From Chrysopilus asiliformis (Eukaryota > Arthropoda > Insecta > Diptera > Rhagionidae), in assembly GCA_964034945.1 (NCBI GenBank), contig OZ035960.1, positions 51,711,706-51,775,705 of the forward strand: a DNA stretch of 64,000 bases. The letters run 5' to 3'. The position numbers and the translations under genes were made by a program. Every line of letters starts with the position of its first letter. Position 1 is the stretch's first letter. Shown piece by piece: positions 1 to 11,075 of this stretch. The notes below the pieces were generated by a model that saw only the letters and a program-made list of their open reading frames with translations, was not told where the DNA came from and made no database searches.

Positions 1-1740
1 TTTATACAATCATCTTGGAGATATTTCAAGAATTTCTTATTATTTTCGATTTGTTCGTCTAGTTAAAAAAACTGTATTAGTGCTCTGTGATTTAAAGCAA
101 ATATTATACTTGTTATAGTTTTTATTCAACAAAATAGCATAAAAATGAATAATACCAGTTAGAGAACACTCCGCTTTCAAATGGTTTGCTTCGCCTGTCT
201 CTTTGTTAGCACAGATCTTTAAGATTTTATTTTTCTGGAAAGTTGAGGAAGAAACGAATTTTATTTCTAAGTAAAAATGTTGGAAAAATTAAAAAAATGC
301 AAAAAAAAATCTTACCGTTGAATATAGAGATGATAAATCCCAAGAATCTAACAAGACGAATAGGGGATCCAGTGAAGTTTGATCCAACACAATAATCGGC
401 GCACCCTCAGCTGCTTCTTGATAATCTGACTGTTCCATTTAATGCACTTGAAAAATTCACAACTTTACCACACGAAAACGAGGAGCAAAATGACGCGTCA
501 GTAGAAAGTAGCAAATTTTTAATAAATTTGTAATAGATTTTATTACAAATTTGTCATTTTTACTATTATATAATTTTTTTTATTATTTCAAATCTGAAAC
601 CTATCATTATGTAGTTAAAATTAGAGAACTCAACTACAAAACGATAAACAAATAGTACCAAATAGTTATTTGTATTTTAACTATTTGTTATAATTAAAAT
701 TGATTATTTTGCTGTAAACACCGAAATGAGAGCATTTTAGACATGGTTACTATTTCGCACTATTTCTTGACTATTCTTTAACAACTTTAACTATTTTTGG
801 ATGTTCATCGAGATTCGTAGAATTATCAACATCAACTACCAAAAATAATAAAATTAACTATTTTTTTTCTCTGAGTGTGGGAAGACAGTATACGATATAC
901 TCATACCATGGTAAATACTGCAAACATTAATAGCTTGTTTCAAATATATTTGGACAAAATTAATTCTTTTACTAAACAGTTTTGATTATTAAAACCTACG
1001 GACAGAAATAAAAAAGGGCATAATGCGATGAAATAACCATTTTATAATGTAGAAGTGGTATATAATGTTGTCCCGCCCTTACTTTTCTAGCAATGAATCC
1101 AGTATTATCGTACACGATAAACAAGAAAGCTAAGCTAATAAATATATTGCATATCATTAAGAATTATTGTGTATCTTAATTGGCAATTTTCTTTATGTAG
1201 GGTAAGGTACGGAGAGACGCCACACCTTTCGGAAAAACACTCTGAAAGTCTAATTTTTTCAAAACTTCCATATCATTTTAAATCTATTGGATAGGTTCAT
1301 CATTCACCTATATCTCTGTCAAATTTCAGCATCCTAAAGCGAGTACGAAAAGAACATGGGGAAATAAAAAAGATCGAATTTTGGTACGGATAGATGCCAT
1401 TGTTTTAGACTTACTTCAAAACAATTCAAAACACCTTACCCGATATTTTCTGACCAAACTCCAGCACAGATTTGAGAACAGCGCTTTTATTGGATACGTG
1501 ACCAAATCATGAACTGCGAATTTGATTGTAAAATATGTCACATACCTTTAAATCCATTTTTGATGTATTCTTTTGATCTTCTATTGTGGCAACGGCTATC
1601 AAAATTGAAAAAATTTGCAGTGCGATGAGATTAACAAAAAACCAGCGAGAAAATTTGACAACTAAAAACATTACTAGCGCCACTCGCGGTTGATTCTTGA
1701 TACCGAATAACCGGGCCGGAAAACACGACTCAAGGCATGT
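1..1740. other. Unannotated AT-rich sequence
   Basis: No coding region, terminal repeat or target duplication could be recognised. Composition is AT-rich with short A and T runs. All reading frames are short and show no protein-family resemblance. Confidence 0.5.
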
Positions 1741-1745
1741 CTATA

Positions 1746-2010
1746 ATTACCGAATCCGGTAATTCATTTTTACATGAACCAAGTTACCGTCTCGGTAAAA
1801 ATCTGTTAAACTTGACTGAATTACCGCGCGGTAAAATTACTCGCAATTTAAAAGAGGACTGTGAATACCCTGAATGTTTGGTATAGTCTATTAAAGTAAT
1901 TTTCTCAACCCAATGGCGCAACGGGTCATACAAGTTACGCGTATGAAAAGATCTTTGAATGCATTTTGGATGTTAACCGATCACTAAGAATAATGCAAAA
2001 TTACCGGTAC
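1746..2010. repeat. Cluster of TTACCG palindromes
   Basis: Three short inverted words sit within 90 bases: ATTACCG-aatc-CGGTAAT at 1746-1763, TTACCG-tct-CGGTAA at 1784-1798 and TTACCGCGCGGTAA at 1821-1834. Another ACCGGT lies near 2003. Element-specific palindromic words of this kind recur inside several MITEs of this window, so this may be the subterminal part of an unbounded MITE. No flanking inverted repeat was found. Confidence 0.4.
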
Positions 2011-2186
2011 TTTAATGGGGATGTAATTTTTAGCGTTGGCGTTGGATAGAAATATCACGAGAAATGTTCGAGAAACGTTTTGTCCTTAATAAATGCTTGG
2101 TATCTGTCGGACCACATGACGATATTTACCTCACTTGCGTCATGTAGGTTCGAGTTATTCTTTTATTTCTATAAAGACATGCTTAA

Positions 2187-2674
2187 CCCTTTACTGCATG
2201 ACTTTTTTTATTTGGCTGAAAATATATTTTCAGATGGAAAACCACCTAAGTTCGGGAAAAATAGCTATTTAAAAAAATTGAGCGTCTAAAACATAGAAGA
2301 TATGAATGAATTTTGATATTTGTCATCAATGCTTAACTATGACATAACAATAAAATGCGTAGATTAAATATAAGAAATAGAAGTTATTTCTGTTATTTGT
2401 TTATTTTTTTTAGATTATTTACCAGTTAAAAATTCAAAATTCAAAACTAGTGTTATTTCAACATGGCTGCCGTTTTGACGATTTTAAAATTTTGCTCATA
2501 ATTTTTGATATAATATAAAAGTTAGTAAATTTTTTCAATGCGACTATCTTTTTTTAGTGTTAATAGTGTCAATGATGAGTTTCTTGCTGAAAATTTAGCT
2601 AAAACTTGAATGGCGTAAATATGATATCGAAAAAACGTGGCTGTATCGTAAGTGATACACTATGCAGTAAAGGG
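2187..2674. mobile_element. piggyBac-like MITE with TTAA target sites
   Basis: The ends are CCCTTTACTGCA (left) and TGCAGTAAAGGG (right), a perfect 12-bp inverted repeat. TTAA lies directly outside at 2183-2186 and 2675-2678. TTAA duplication plus ends beginning CCC is the piggyBac signature, and the 488-bp length without a transposase marks it as non-autonomous. Some other TIR families also use TTAA, so the superfamily is inferred from the ends only. Confidence 0.65.
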
Positions 2675-2750
2675 TTAACGTTGCGAAAAGTGGATTTTCG
2701 TTATATGTTTTCATTTTTTTTTTGTATCGAAGCTTCATAATTATAATTAA

Positions 2751-3109
2751 CCCTCAGCCGCCCGGATGTGGACACCACGACCGCTTGAGGTAGTGAGAAA
2801 TCTAAGATGCCAAACGTCATTCAATTACACCTGTATTAAAATTTCCCGATTTTATATTACTTTAAATAGGATACCTTCTTTTTTGTTTATTTTTAATATA
2901 AGTTTATTTTTGTCTGATTTCAAATTCTGTGGATTTTTTTTCGTTTTAATTTAAATAAAAGGTAATACTATTAAAATATCGTGTGTGTATTATTGTATCA
3001 ATTTTTTTGATTACAAGAGATGTTTTATACGCACTTAATTTGAGTATTCTCAGTCAATGCACCCGCGCGGTTATGATACAAAAAAAAAAATCACCCGGGA
3101 TATTGTGGG
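2751..3109. mobile_element. Probable TTAA-flanked MITE, diverged ends
   Basis: TTAA occurs at 2747-2750 and 3110-3113. The inner ends CCCTCAGCCGCCCGGATG and (reverse complement) CCCACAATATCCCGGGTG share CCC, CA, CCGG and TG in register but have several mismatches. It looks like an older member of the piggyBac-like class seen at 2187, 9513, 10730 and 61649. No gene inside. Confidence 0.45.
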
Positions 3110-3113
3110 TTAA

Positions 3114-4500
3114 ATCTTTAGAATTAGTAACAGTATCCCTTCAAGAGCTTGCTTTCTTATATTTTTATCCATGGAATTTTGCTGTATTGAACCATAAACA
3201 AAAGGCAGCAAAAAGCGGAAAAAAACTGTGTAAATGAGAAAAACAACACCATATATTCGTATATCCTTTGAAAAACTCTAAGACAAGTTAATTGCCTTGT
3301 AGTTTGTCACTTTCAGGATGTCATGAAATTAACCAGGAAAAACGGGAAAAATCTCTTCATGCTCACCGCCGTCTATGCAAAAGGCAAATAGTATAAGTGT
3401 CAGAAACGAGTAAGGTGCAACAAATAAGCTGAATCAGTCACTTTTCCCCCTGTCTGTTATTCGATTCATTCTTTTTCCCTTTGGTCGTTTCCTTCTATTT
3501 TTCACAATGTCGGTTCAAGCAATTTATGTCAAAAACCTCCGACATATGGCACAACCTTAAAGCCACCCTTGATCTTCGTGTCTGTGATTTATTTTTCTAC
3601 TCGTATCACACACAATACCCAAACTTACAGATATATGCGTATCCACTGATATAAAGCGAATTTTTTATCCAAATATAGATATAGAAATATCCCACAAAAT
3701 ATATCTGTAAGATTTTGGCCAAGAATGATGATACCGATATACAAATGTACATTGAAACAGTGAATATCGTTTATAACGTATAGCAAAATTTTGACTAGAA
3801 GCTTATAAAGTTTTTATAATTTTACCTTTTTAAGGAAAATCATATCCATCGAGGTTGGAAAGCTGGGTGATAAAAGTGAGATCATACTGTCTGTAATTAG
3901 AAAGCCGGATGTGGTATATTTAGCAAGTTTAGAAGTTTAAACTCCTGCAAAATCCACAAATCGTGGCATATTTTCATGAAACTTTCTGACTTTTCATCAA
4001 TTTTTATTCCAATCATGATCACATATTTTTGGTTGAAAAAAGTTAATATCATATTTTATGTTTTACCTTAAGAGTCTGAAGCGAAAATGTTATCCCCATA
4101 TCGTCTTCACGTATATTACACCAATTAATGTGTAATTATTTGACAAATATAAACATAAATTGACTAATGTAGTAAAAAAAACATTATTATTATTAATATG
4201 TTTTTAATATAGAGTTTCTTTAATAAAGCAATTATCTATATAGATAAAAGCCAAATACAACTGACTTAGTAATTACAGTGTCTCCCGAACCACTAAACCG
4301 ACTGTCATGAAATTTCGAATTTCGCACACAGATTCGTCATACCTCATAGATGCTCGCTAAGAAACGGTTTCACAAAATTCGAAACGGAAGGTCTTGTAAG
4401 GATAACGCAGATATCCGTTTCCACATTTTCCCTCTAGAAAATCAGGGCCGCTGATCACGATACTTGTATTAGAATTTCAAAATTCGAAATGAAAGGTCCT
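3114..4500. other. Unannotated stretch, possible transposon tail
   Basis: No gene seen. The part from about 4230 to 4500 (near-palindromic TATCTATATAGATA, then a run like CCGACTGTCATGAAATTT) resembles the untranslated tails of insect dispersed repeats, but no boundary could be set. Confidence 0.4.
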
Positions 4501-4503
4501 TAA

Positions 4504-4929
4504 TGCGGCGGTCACACGTCGCTGTTTTGCCAGCCACTGGCTGCTTTTGGTTAGTAGCGCTGGCAAGTAGTAATAGCAGCCAGCGTACTGAGAGGGTTCA
4601 CACGATTTCTACTTTAGTAGCGCTGGCAAGTAGCAAAACAGTGGTTTGACATTTTAATCTGGAAGATTTTTTTAATAATAAACGTAACACACAAATTTAA
4701 ATAAATAAACGTAAAATAACAACTTACAATAAACAAAGCCATGCGACAGGGTCACGTGATCCCTAGTAGCGCTGTCAAAGTAGAACGGTCTCTACTTCAC
4801 TAGCGCTGCTAAAATCGTCACGCTGCTGCTGGTGGTAGCAACGCACTGGGGTTCACACGGTGCTGCTGAAATGGCTGCTAACAGCCAAACAGCCACTAGC
4901 TGGTAAAACAGCGTCGTGTGACTACCGAA
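4504..4929. mobile_element. Harbinger-like MITE, TAA target duplication
   Basis: TAA flanks both sides (4501-4503 and 4930-4932). The ends are an imperfect 40-bp inverted repeat: TGCGGCGGTCACACGTCGCT on the left and, reverse-complemented, TTCGGTAGTCACACGACGCT on the right, continuing as CTGTTTTRCCAGCYASTGG. Inside, the words GGTTCACACG and TAGCGCTG recur in both orientations. A 3-bp TWA duplication is the hallmark of PIF/Harbinger elements. The length is 426 bp and there is no transposase. Confidence 0.72.
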
Positions 4930-4932
4930 TAA

Positions 4933-5768
4933 GGCATATGGATTTTTCTTCAACAGTTTTTAATGTGTTTCTTGGTTTTTGGGGCAAAAAAACTTATGCA
5001 AAAAACTTTAACATGGCGAAATTTTACATAGTACTAGCTTGCAAAATGTATTTATTATTTTAAAAAACAAAAATTACATATCCTTTAATTAATGTTCTAT
5101 AAAATAAACAATGTAAACAATAAAAAAAAATCGGATTCAACGATCCTAAAAACCTCCAGATGAGACTTTTTCTGGAAAATCGGAGGAAAATAATAATCAT
5201 GTTATCCTTACAGGATCTTCTGTTGTCCTTGCAACGACGAAGGTATGAAAGTACTGTTTTGCCACCGGAATTACGCAAGGTGACGAAATTTAATTTCCTT
5301 ATGTTTCATAGTTTCAGAAATATAATCTTCCAACGATTTGAAAATAGACATAGCGACAACGTAATTTAATATAATAGAGTGAAAAAAAAGTCTTGAAATA
5401 TTAAATTTTGTTAAAATATTTATCAAAACTATTTTATTTAAATATTTATTATAATGCATAATATTTAACTGAAATCTACAAAAACTGGAAGAGCGAACAC
5501 TTTAATTTTTGTCATTTCCGGACGGAGTTTAACTTTTGGTAAAAGCTTGGTTTGTGCCAAATTTCAACTTTCTACCTCAATTAGTTGTCGAATTTCCAAT
5601 TTTTTTGTATAAAAAAATTCAACATAAATATTCATATGATGTTTAATTATGTAAGAAAGGTATCATCTACGAATATGTGGATAAAGCTTTGTTTAATTAA
5701 TGAAATTGTATTTAATTAATTAAAACAGTCAGCTAGATTTGGCTGTTATAATTTAGTTTAATAATTAT
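4933..5768. other. Unannotated stretch with one dispersed-repeat unit
   Basis: Positions about 5130-5250 match the unit repeated at 16990-17260 (GGATTCARCGATCC, AAAACCTCCAGATGAGA, GTTATCCTTACAGGA). The rest is AT-rich and no gene is seen. Confidence 0.45.
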
Positions 5769-7619
5769 CCCAAGCAACCAGATAAGGCATAATGACTTGG
5801 ATTAGGGCGTGGTGTCTTAAAATTGGTCGTTACGACCACACCAAGACCAGCGAATCCGCCTTATAAGGCGTGATGCCTTTCAAGGCATTTGCAGTGGTCG
5901 TCAAGCGGTCCGAGTGACCTAAATATATGCCCTGATAGTCTTAATGTTCGAATGCCTTGTTTTGGCTTTCATGGTCGTAGTGTCCTCCAGACGCCTTCAT
6001 AGTCGTCCTGCCTTATAAGACCAACCTTCCACCTTTCGTCCACGAAATGCCTTATAGGGCACTTCAAACAAAATAATTATCTCTTATAAGTCCTAAATCC
6101 CTATTAAAGTGCCTTATAGGGCATAATGCCTTTGAGAACACTCCAATGCCCTATTTGAGAATGCTTCGAGCATGTTTCGAGTATGCACAGATGAATATCC
6201 CGATGAGCTGTTTCGAGCATCTTTCTAGTATACTTCGAGCAACCTTCTAGAATTCATAGTGATAGTGCGACAGGTGACTAAATTATTTGTTTACAAAAAT
6301 ATGGTAAATGAAGTGGAAATGTCAAAAAAAATCTAAGTGCGAATGAAAACATATTAAAAATGCAAAATTTTAAATTAAACAATCGGAAATTAAAATGCTT
6401 TAGGCACTTGACGACTGTTTGTCGAAAATTGAATTGAGCTTTAAATGAACCTACCAATAATAGTGCGTCGAAAATAGGTTCGAAAATTAATGAAGTGGCA
6501 ATAGATACTAACGTCGTCCATAACACATATCAGTTCGACGAGCCAAAGCATCATGAAGACGAACCAGATTGTTATGACGACGAAGTTCTGGAAGAGAATG
6601 CGGAGGCCAGTATAAATCTATTGTCTGATTTGAAAAGTTGGGCCATTAACCATAAAATAACTCATATGGCTTTAAATGGTTTGTTGAATATTTTACAAAA
6701 ATTTGGTTTTTGATTTAAGGAATAGTGAATAGACATCTGACTTCCCAGAGAAGTCATGCGGTTTTGATAAATAGTCATAGGGCACTAGAATGTCTTATAA
6801 GGCTTAGTGTCCACGATGTGCCTTCAAAGGCATATTTTTAAGGCATTACGACTTCCCTAGAAGGCATTCGGACTTATAGGGCGTAAATTGAAGTCAATAT
6901 GCCTTAGAAGACGAACCACCATGATGCTCATCGAAATGAAATGGAAAATACCTTTAGGATTTGCACTTGAAAATTTAAGATCTGTTTTTAAAGCTAAATA
7001 TGGAAAAATATGTAATAAAAATTAATTTTAGGTGTTTGGGTGTACAGCATAACTTTATTTTTACAAGAATTTTATTAAAATCGAATAAAAAAGAAAATTC
7101 TTTGAATAAATAATTTTCAAATTATATCACTAAAATCGAGAATTGCTACGGCCCACGTAAATAGAGCTCCTGGCAAAACCACTTTCTACGTAAACTTTAA
7201 ATCGCATGTAAATTGTGACAATAAAATCCACAAAAAACCTTAACATCACCGTATGAAATTATTTTGAACGTTTTTTTCCACAAAATATATCCATTAAACT
7301 TTATGATTCTTGTCTTATCTTTCTCTCCTCATGCGGCCTATAGAATAGAGAAAGACAAACAATGTCGCCAGATGAAATGTCAAAAAAATATTTCGTCATG
7401 GTAAAACAATGCCCTATTTTGGCCTTCAAAGTCGTGATGCCTTATAGGGAGTGAAATAGGGCACTTCGTGGTCCGGCGGACCTTCCCCACTGTCGACGAT
7501 AGGTCGACGATAGGTCGACGACAGTTCGACCTAGTGTCGACAAAGTCGTGGGCATTACGACCAATAGGGACGCCTTTGAAGACGAAGTGTCCACTTTACG
7601 ACCTATAAGGTTACTTGGG
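5769..7619. mobile_element. 1.85-kb CCCAAG-ended TIR element with GCCTTATAAGGC words
   Basis: The ends CCCAAGCAACC (left) and GGTTACTTGGG (right) form an 11-bp inverted repeat with one mismatch. No convincing target duplication: AT abuts both sides. Both flanks of the element, 5769-6250 and 6720-7619, are packed with TGCCTTATAGGG, CCTTATAAGGC and AAGGCATT words in both orientations, surrounding a short coding remnant at 6495. A trimer of an 11-bp unit, GATAGGTCGAC, lies near 7498-7530. The ends resemble those of the element at 41633. Superfamily not recognised. Confidence 0.55.
6495..6713 (+). pseudogene. Transposon protein remnant, N-terminal part
   Basis: A 72-residue open frame lies in the centre of the CCCAAG-ended element. 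It is acidic at first (DEPKHHEDEPDCYDDEVLEE) and ends in a helical stretch with LKSWAINHKITHMALNGLL. This stretch recalls the N-terminal region of insect transposon-encoded proteins of the type LRKWA...I.H.AL..LL. The frame stops soon afterwards at 6713 and no later coding block was found, so the element is probably a deletion derivative that kept only the beginning of its gene. The resemblance is from memory of the family and is weak. The start codon and any upstream exon are uncertain. It could instead be chance, but its acidic, AT-poor composition stands out from the flanks. Confidence 0.35.
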
Positions 7620-7622
7620 ATT

Positions 7623-8514
7623 TGTCCATCAATAGACAAAAACCAATACCATATTTCAAAAGGATTTTCCGGGATTTTTAGGTTCGTTTTTTCAAGTCTC
7701 GACTGTATATCCCAAGGAATATTTCTTATGGTTTAGAGGAAATATACGTCTATACATACGATAGAAATGAAATTTCCTCACAAGTCTTGATAGTGGGTGT
7801 TGGCCATCGCATTGAGATCTTAAATTATGTGGTAATAAATCTTTCTTGGTTGACACGGATACGTTGTTCTTAGAGAATAAAATTAATTCTTTTTTTCTTA
7901 CTGGCCCAAAGCAACCACTTTTCTCAGATATTTTTTTTTTTAAGATTTTCCTCATTTTCAGAAAGGAGTGCGGAAGACTTTATGAAAATATTGTGAGGTT
8001 GTTTTTCTCGTATTTTAAATAAAAATATTCCATTCATGGCTTCACTTCATCACAGTCATAGATTTACCCCAGTGAGATCTTGCGAAACCCATAAATCTTT
8101 GAATTTTATGGATTAACAGTTTGTGGGTCACTGGGTTGATATATGAAGCAATAATTTATATACTAAGTGAAGTTTTGAATTTTTAATTCACTTCCAGTTT
8201 TGTTAGTGAATTGTGAAAAATATTTAATATTGTTTGGCTAGGGTAGCATAAAGAATGTCAAAAAAATGCGGGCTGTTTATATTTATAAGATAACTAAGTT
8301 TACCAAGCATTATTCGGAATATCGATGCATTACTCTGCACTTAAAATAATTAGATTTTTTCTTTAAGTGCTTTTAAAAACATTTTTTTAAGGTACGAATA
8401 TTAATAGAAAATAATTTTTCAGTAAATACTTTCACATTATTACTATCTATCAAGGGTGATATATTAGAATTTTCAGATTTTAGATCTCGCTACGTCCACA
8501 GGTGTATGAACCTA
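7623..8514. other. Unannotated AT-rich sequence
   Basis: Only short overlapping frames on both strands and no family resemblance. No inverted or tandem repeat recognised. Confidence 0.45.
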
Positions 8515-9073
8515 TTTTTATACCCGTATGGTGAAACCAAAGGGTATATTAACTTTGCCTTACCGTTTGTAACGCCAAGATCCCGTCATCACACACAAAA
8601 ATGAATTACACCAGTGTGTTTAGAACGATAAAAAAAGTTGAATTTTGCATGTCCGTCCGTCTGTCCGTCTGTCTGTCCGTCCATCTGTCTGTCTGTGGCG
8701 CGGATTGCGGGCGCACGGATTGAGATAGAGACTTGAAATTTTGCGCAGATCCGTTTTTCGTACAATGCGAGGCTAAGTTCGTTAATGGGCAAAAATGGAC
8801 CATTAGGGGGGGGGGTACCCCCCATACGAACGAAATCGTTTTTTGCGAATATCTTAAAAACGGTACATGTTATCAAAAAAGTGCAAGAACAAAAGTTTTT
8901 TAGGATATGATTCTACTTAAAACTCTCATACATCAAAATCCGATTGGGACAACTTTAAAAAAAATCTTATTGGAAAATTTGAATTCAAATGAAATTTTGA
9001 TACGCCGTTCAATTAAATCACCATACGGGTTTTCAATAATTGCCAGATTGGCAATTATAGCTTTTGTTATGTT
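8515..9073 (+). mobile_element. Helentron-like non-autonomous element (HINE/DINE type), family A copy 1
   Basis: This is a full-length copy. It starts TTTTTATACCCGTATGGTG, continues through GGGTATATTAA and GTTTGTAACGCC, carries a (GTCY)n tract at about 8650-8694, and ends with the stem-loop ATTGCCAGATTGGCAAT followed by TATAGCTTTTGTTATGTTT. Near the start sits CCCGTATGG and near the end CCATACGGG, a subterminal inverted repeat. No target duplication is visible. Subterminal inverted repeat, microsatellite tract and 3' stem-loop together are the described layout of Helentron-associated elements of flies. It encodes no protein: the apparent QTDG-rich frames are the tract read in translation. Confidence 0.8.
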
Positions 9074-9512
9074 TTAAGTTCTACTTGCTCTTTCACGATT
9101 TACCGTTGGGTTGACTTATTCCAAAAAAAATATCTTCAGAGAACATCCAGTGTTTTAAGCTTTTTATACTGGTGTTTTCATAAAGCTAATATTTTGTACA
9201 AGGATGCAAACCGGGCTTTTGAACCGAACCAAAATCCACTGAACCATTGAAATTTGAGTGATCCAAAACCAAACTATAAATTAAACCCCTCTGATAAAAA
9301 GATGGCCGAACCGAACCAAAACCAAATCAATTTTAAATATCGGTTGTGATCAACGCAAAACTTTCCTCTGCAATATTTATTTTCGGAAAAAATATGTAAA
9401 ATTTTTTTTTTAAAATATCTCAAGAACCGTTAAGAATGGAACGTAATAGTGGAACGAAATAATTCAGGAAATTTTATTTTCTTTGAATTTGGTTATATGC
9501 AATGTTTCTTAA

Positions 9513-9740
9513 CCCTATTCCTGTCAGGCTGTGAATTTCGAACCAATATAGATGATTTAATACATGTTTTAACGCAAAATCAATTTAACAAAAAAACATA
9601 AAATTTATTCTATATAACAGTAGCGTAGTGACCAATAATAAAATACATTAAATTGACTTTGCGTTAAAACATGTATTAAATCATCTATATTGGTTCGAAA
9701 TTGAATAGTGACTCACAGTCACAGCCTGACAGGAATAGGG
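9513..9740. mobile_element. piggyBac-like foldback MITE with TTAA sites
   Basis: TTAA lies at 9509-9512 and 9741-9744. The element is almost wholly palindromic: CCCTATTCCTGTCAGGCTGT at the left pairs with the right end, and a second arm containing ATTTCGAACCAATATAGATG pairs across an AT-rich centre. The only asymmetry is about 16 extra bases in the right arm. It interrupts the family B element at 9345. Confidence 0.75.
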
Positions 9741-9929
9741 TTAAAAGCGCATAGTTTCTCAAAAAACTGGGAAATTTTCAAAAAACTTTTTTTTAAATAT
9801 GTTGAAAATCGTTAGAGATACGTAAAAATCGTTAAAGGATAAAATGTTGAAAATTTTATTTCTTTTAAATTTGGTTGCTCACTATTTTTTCATAAAAGCG
9901 CACAGTTTTCAAAAATTTTCAAAAAACTT

Positions 9930-10205
9930 GGGTCCATTTTTGCCCATTAACGAACTTAGCCTTGCATTTTACAAAAAACCAATCTGCGCAAAATTTCAAA
10001 TCTCTAGCTCAATCCGTGCACCCGCAATCCGCGCCACAGACGGACGGACAGACGGACAGACGGACGGACATGCAGAAATTAATTATTTTTATCATTCTAA
10101 ACACACTGGTGTAATTCATTTTTTTGTGTGATGACGGGATCTTAGCGTTACAAACGGTAAGGCAAATCTAATATACCCTTTGGTTTCACCATACGGGTAT
10201 AAAAA
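9930..10205 (-). mobile_element. Truncated Helentron-like family A copy 2
   Basis: It keeps the 5' half only: GGTCCATTTTTGCCCATTAA through the (CGGA/CAGA)n tract to the terminal CACCATACGGGTATAAAAA. The stem-loop half is missing, and the break falls inside the host family B element. Whether the break is a 3' truncation at insertion or a later deletion cannot be told. Confidence 0.7.
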
Positions 10206-10729
10206 ATATGGAAAATTTTCGATCTTTTAAATTAGGCTTGTCCAACCCGCGTCCCGCGGGCTGCATTCCGTCCAGGACGAGCACATATTTTTCGAGAAAT
10301 TTTCAAAAAATTGTATTTAAAAAAAAATTATGGGAGGTATGAGTTGCGAATTCTAGATTTATTTAAGATACGTAAAACGACAGACACATGCACGGACATC
10401 CTCATAATTTTGTCTCAAACGGATTTCGTACTGATCAGAAATTTTCTATCTGCCCCCGATCCCGAGTCAGTCTCAGCCATAAATACAATACTTTCCCTCT
10501 ATTTTAGAGGAAAGTAAAAAAAAATGGCCGAACGGAACCAACACCTAAATTTCAGAAACCAAAACCAAATTTTTGAAATTTTAAAAACCAAAACCAGAAC
10601 CAGATTTTGAAATTTTTGAAACCAACTTTTCTTCCAAAAATTTCACTTGCAGTGAATTTTCCTTTTTCCATTAACCACCCCTAATCAAAGGCTAGGGTCG
10701 CCGATCTATTTTGTAACCAACTATATTAA

Positions 10730-11012
10730 CCCTTTCGGTACATGTTTTTTTCTATGGGTTTTAAAAATACTCTCTATACAAATTAATGATGTTTAAGCTA
10801 TTAGTATTCATTTAAAACAAAAAAAAAAAACAAAAAAAAAATATTTTTTTTAAATACGTTCATTGTGGTCCAGCTTTTTACTCAAAAAATCAAAATTGGG
10901 TCAAAAATACACTTAATGGTCCACTGAATGAGAATAGAGTGTTGAAAATAAATAAATAAGTAATTTAAAATTGTTAACTGCGTTGCCATATGGCATCAAA
11001 ATACCGAAAGGG
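10730..11012. mobile_element. piggyBac-like MITE with TTAA sites
   Basis: TTAA at 10726-10729 and 11013-11016. Ends CCCTTTCGGTA and TACCGAAAGGG form an 11-bp perfect inverted repeat. The interior is AT-rich with poly-A runs and no coding region. Confidence 0.68.
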
Positions 11013-11016
11013 TTAA

Positions 11017-11075
11017 TGGGTAGTTCAAATTAATGGGTTAATGGGTCGCAATAGGAAAAGTATTGAAAACCACTG
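11017..11075. mobile_element. Possible hAT end fragment
   Basis: Read on the minus strand, CCAGTGGTTTTCAATACTTT followed by GCGACCCATTAACC resembles a hAT terminus of the CAGTGGTTYTCAA type. No partner end with a matching 8-bp duplication was found, so this is a fragment at best. Confidence 0.3.

Larger units (their letters stand above)
9345..10522 (+). mobile_element. Helentron-like family B element, interrupted twice
   Basis: The start GTTGTGATCAACGC is followed by AAAACTTTCCTCTGC. The body has diverged tandem units of roughly 140 bp (ATATCTCAAGAACCGTTAAG ... AAAAGCGCATAGTTT). The 3' part contains GCACGGACATCCTCATAA and ends in the hairpin ACTTTCCCTCT-attt-AGAGGAAAGT followed by AAAA. ACTTTCCTCT near the start and AGAGGAAAGT at the end form a subterminal inverted repeat. 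It is interrupted by a TTAA MITE (9513-9740) and by a truncated family A copy (9930-10205). A GC-rich piece at 10225-10280 (CCCGCGTCCCGCGGGC) resembles a hAT end. CCAAAACC-rich sequence lies on both outer sides, so family B itself landed in an older repeat. Related copies are at 42818, 57735, 16975 and 19303. Confidence 0.6.
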
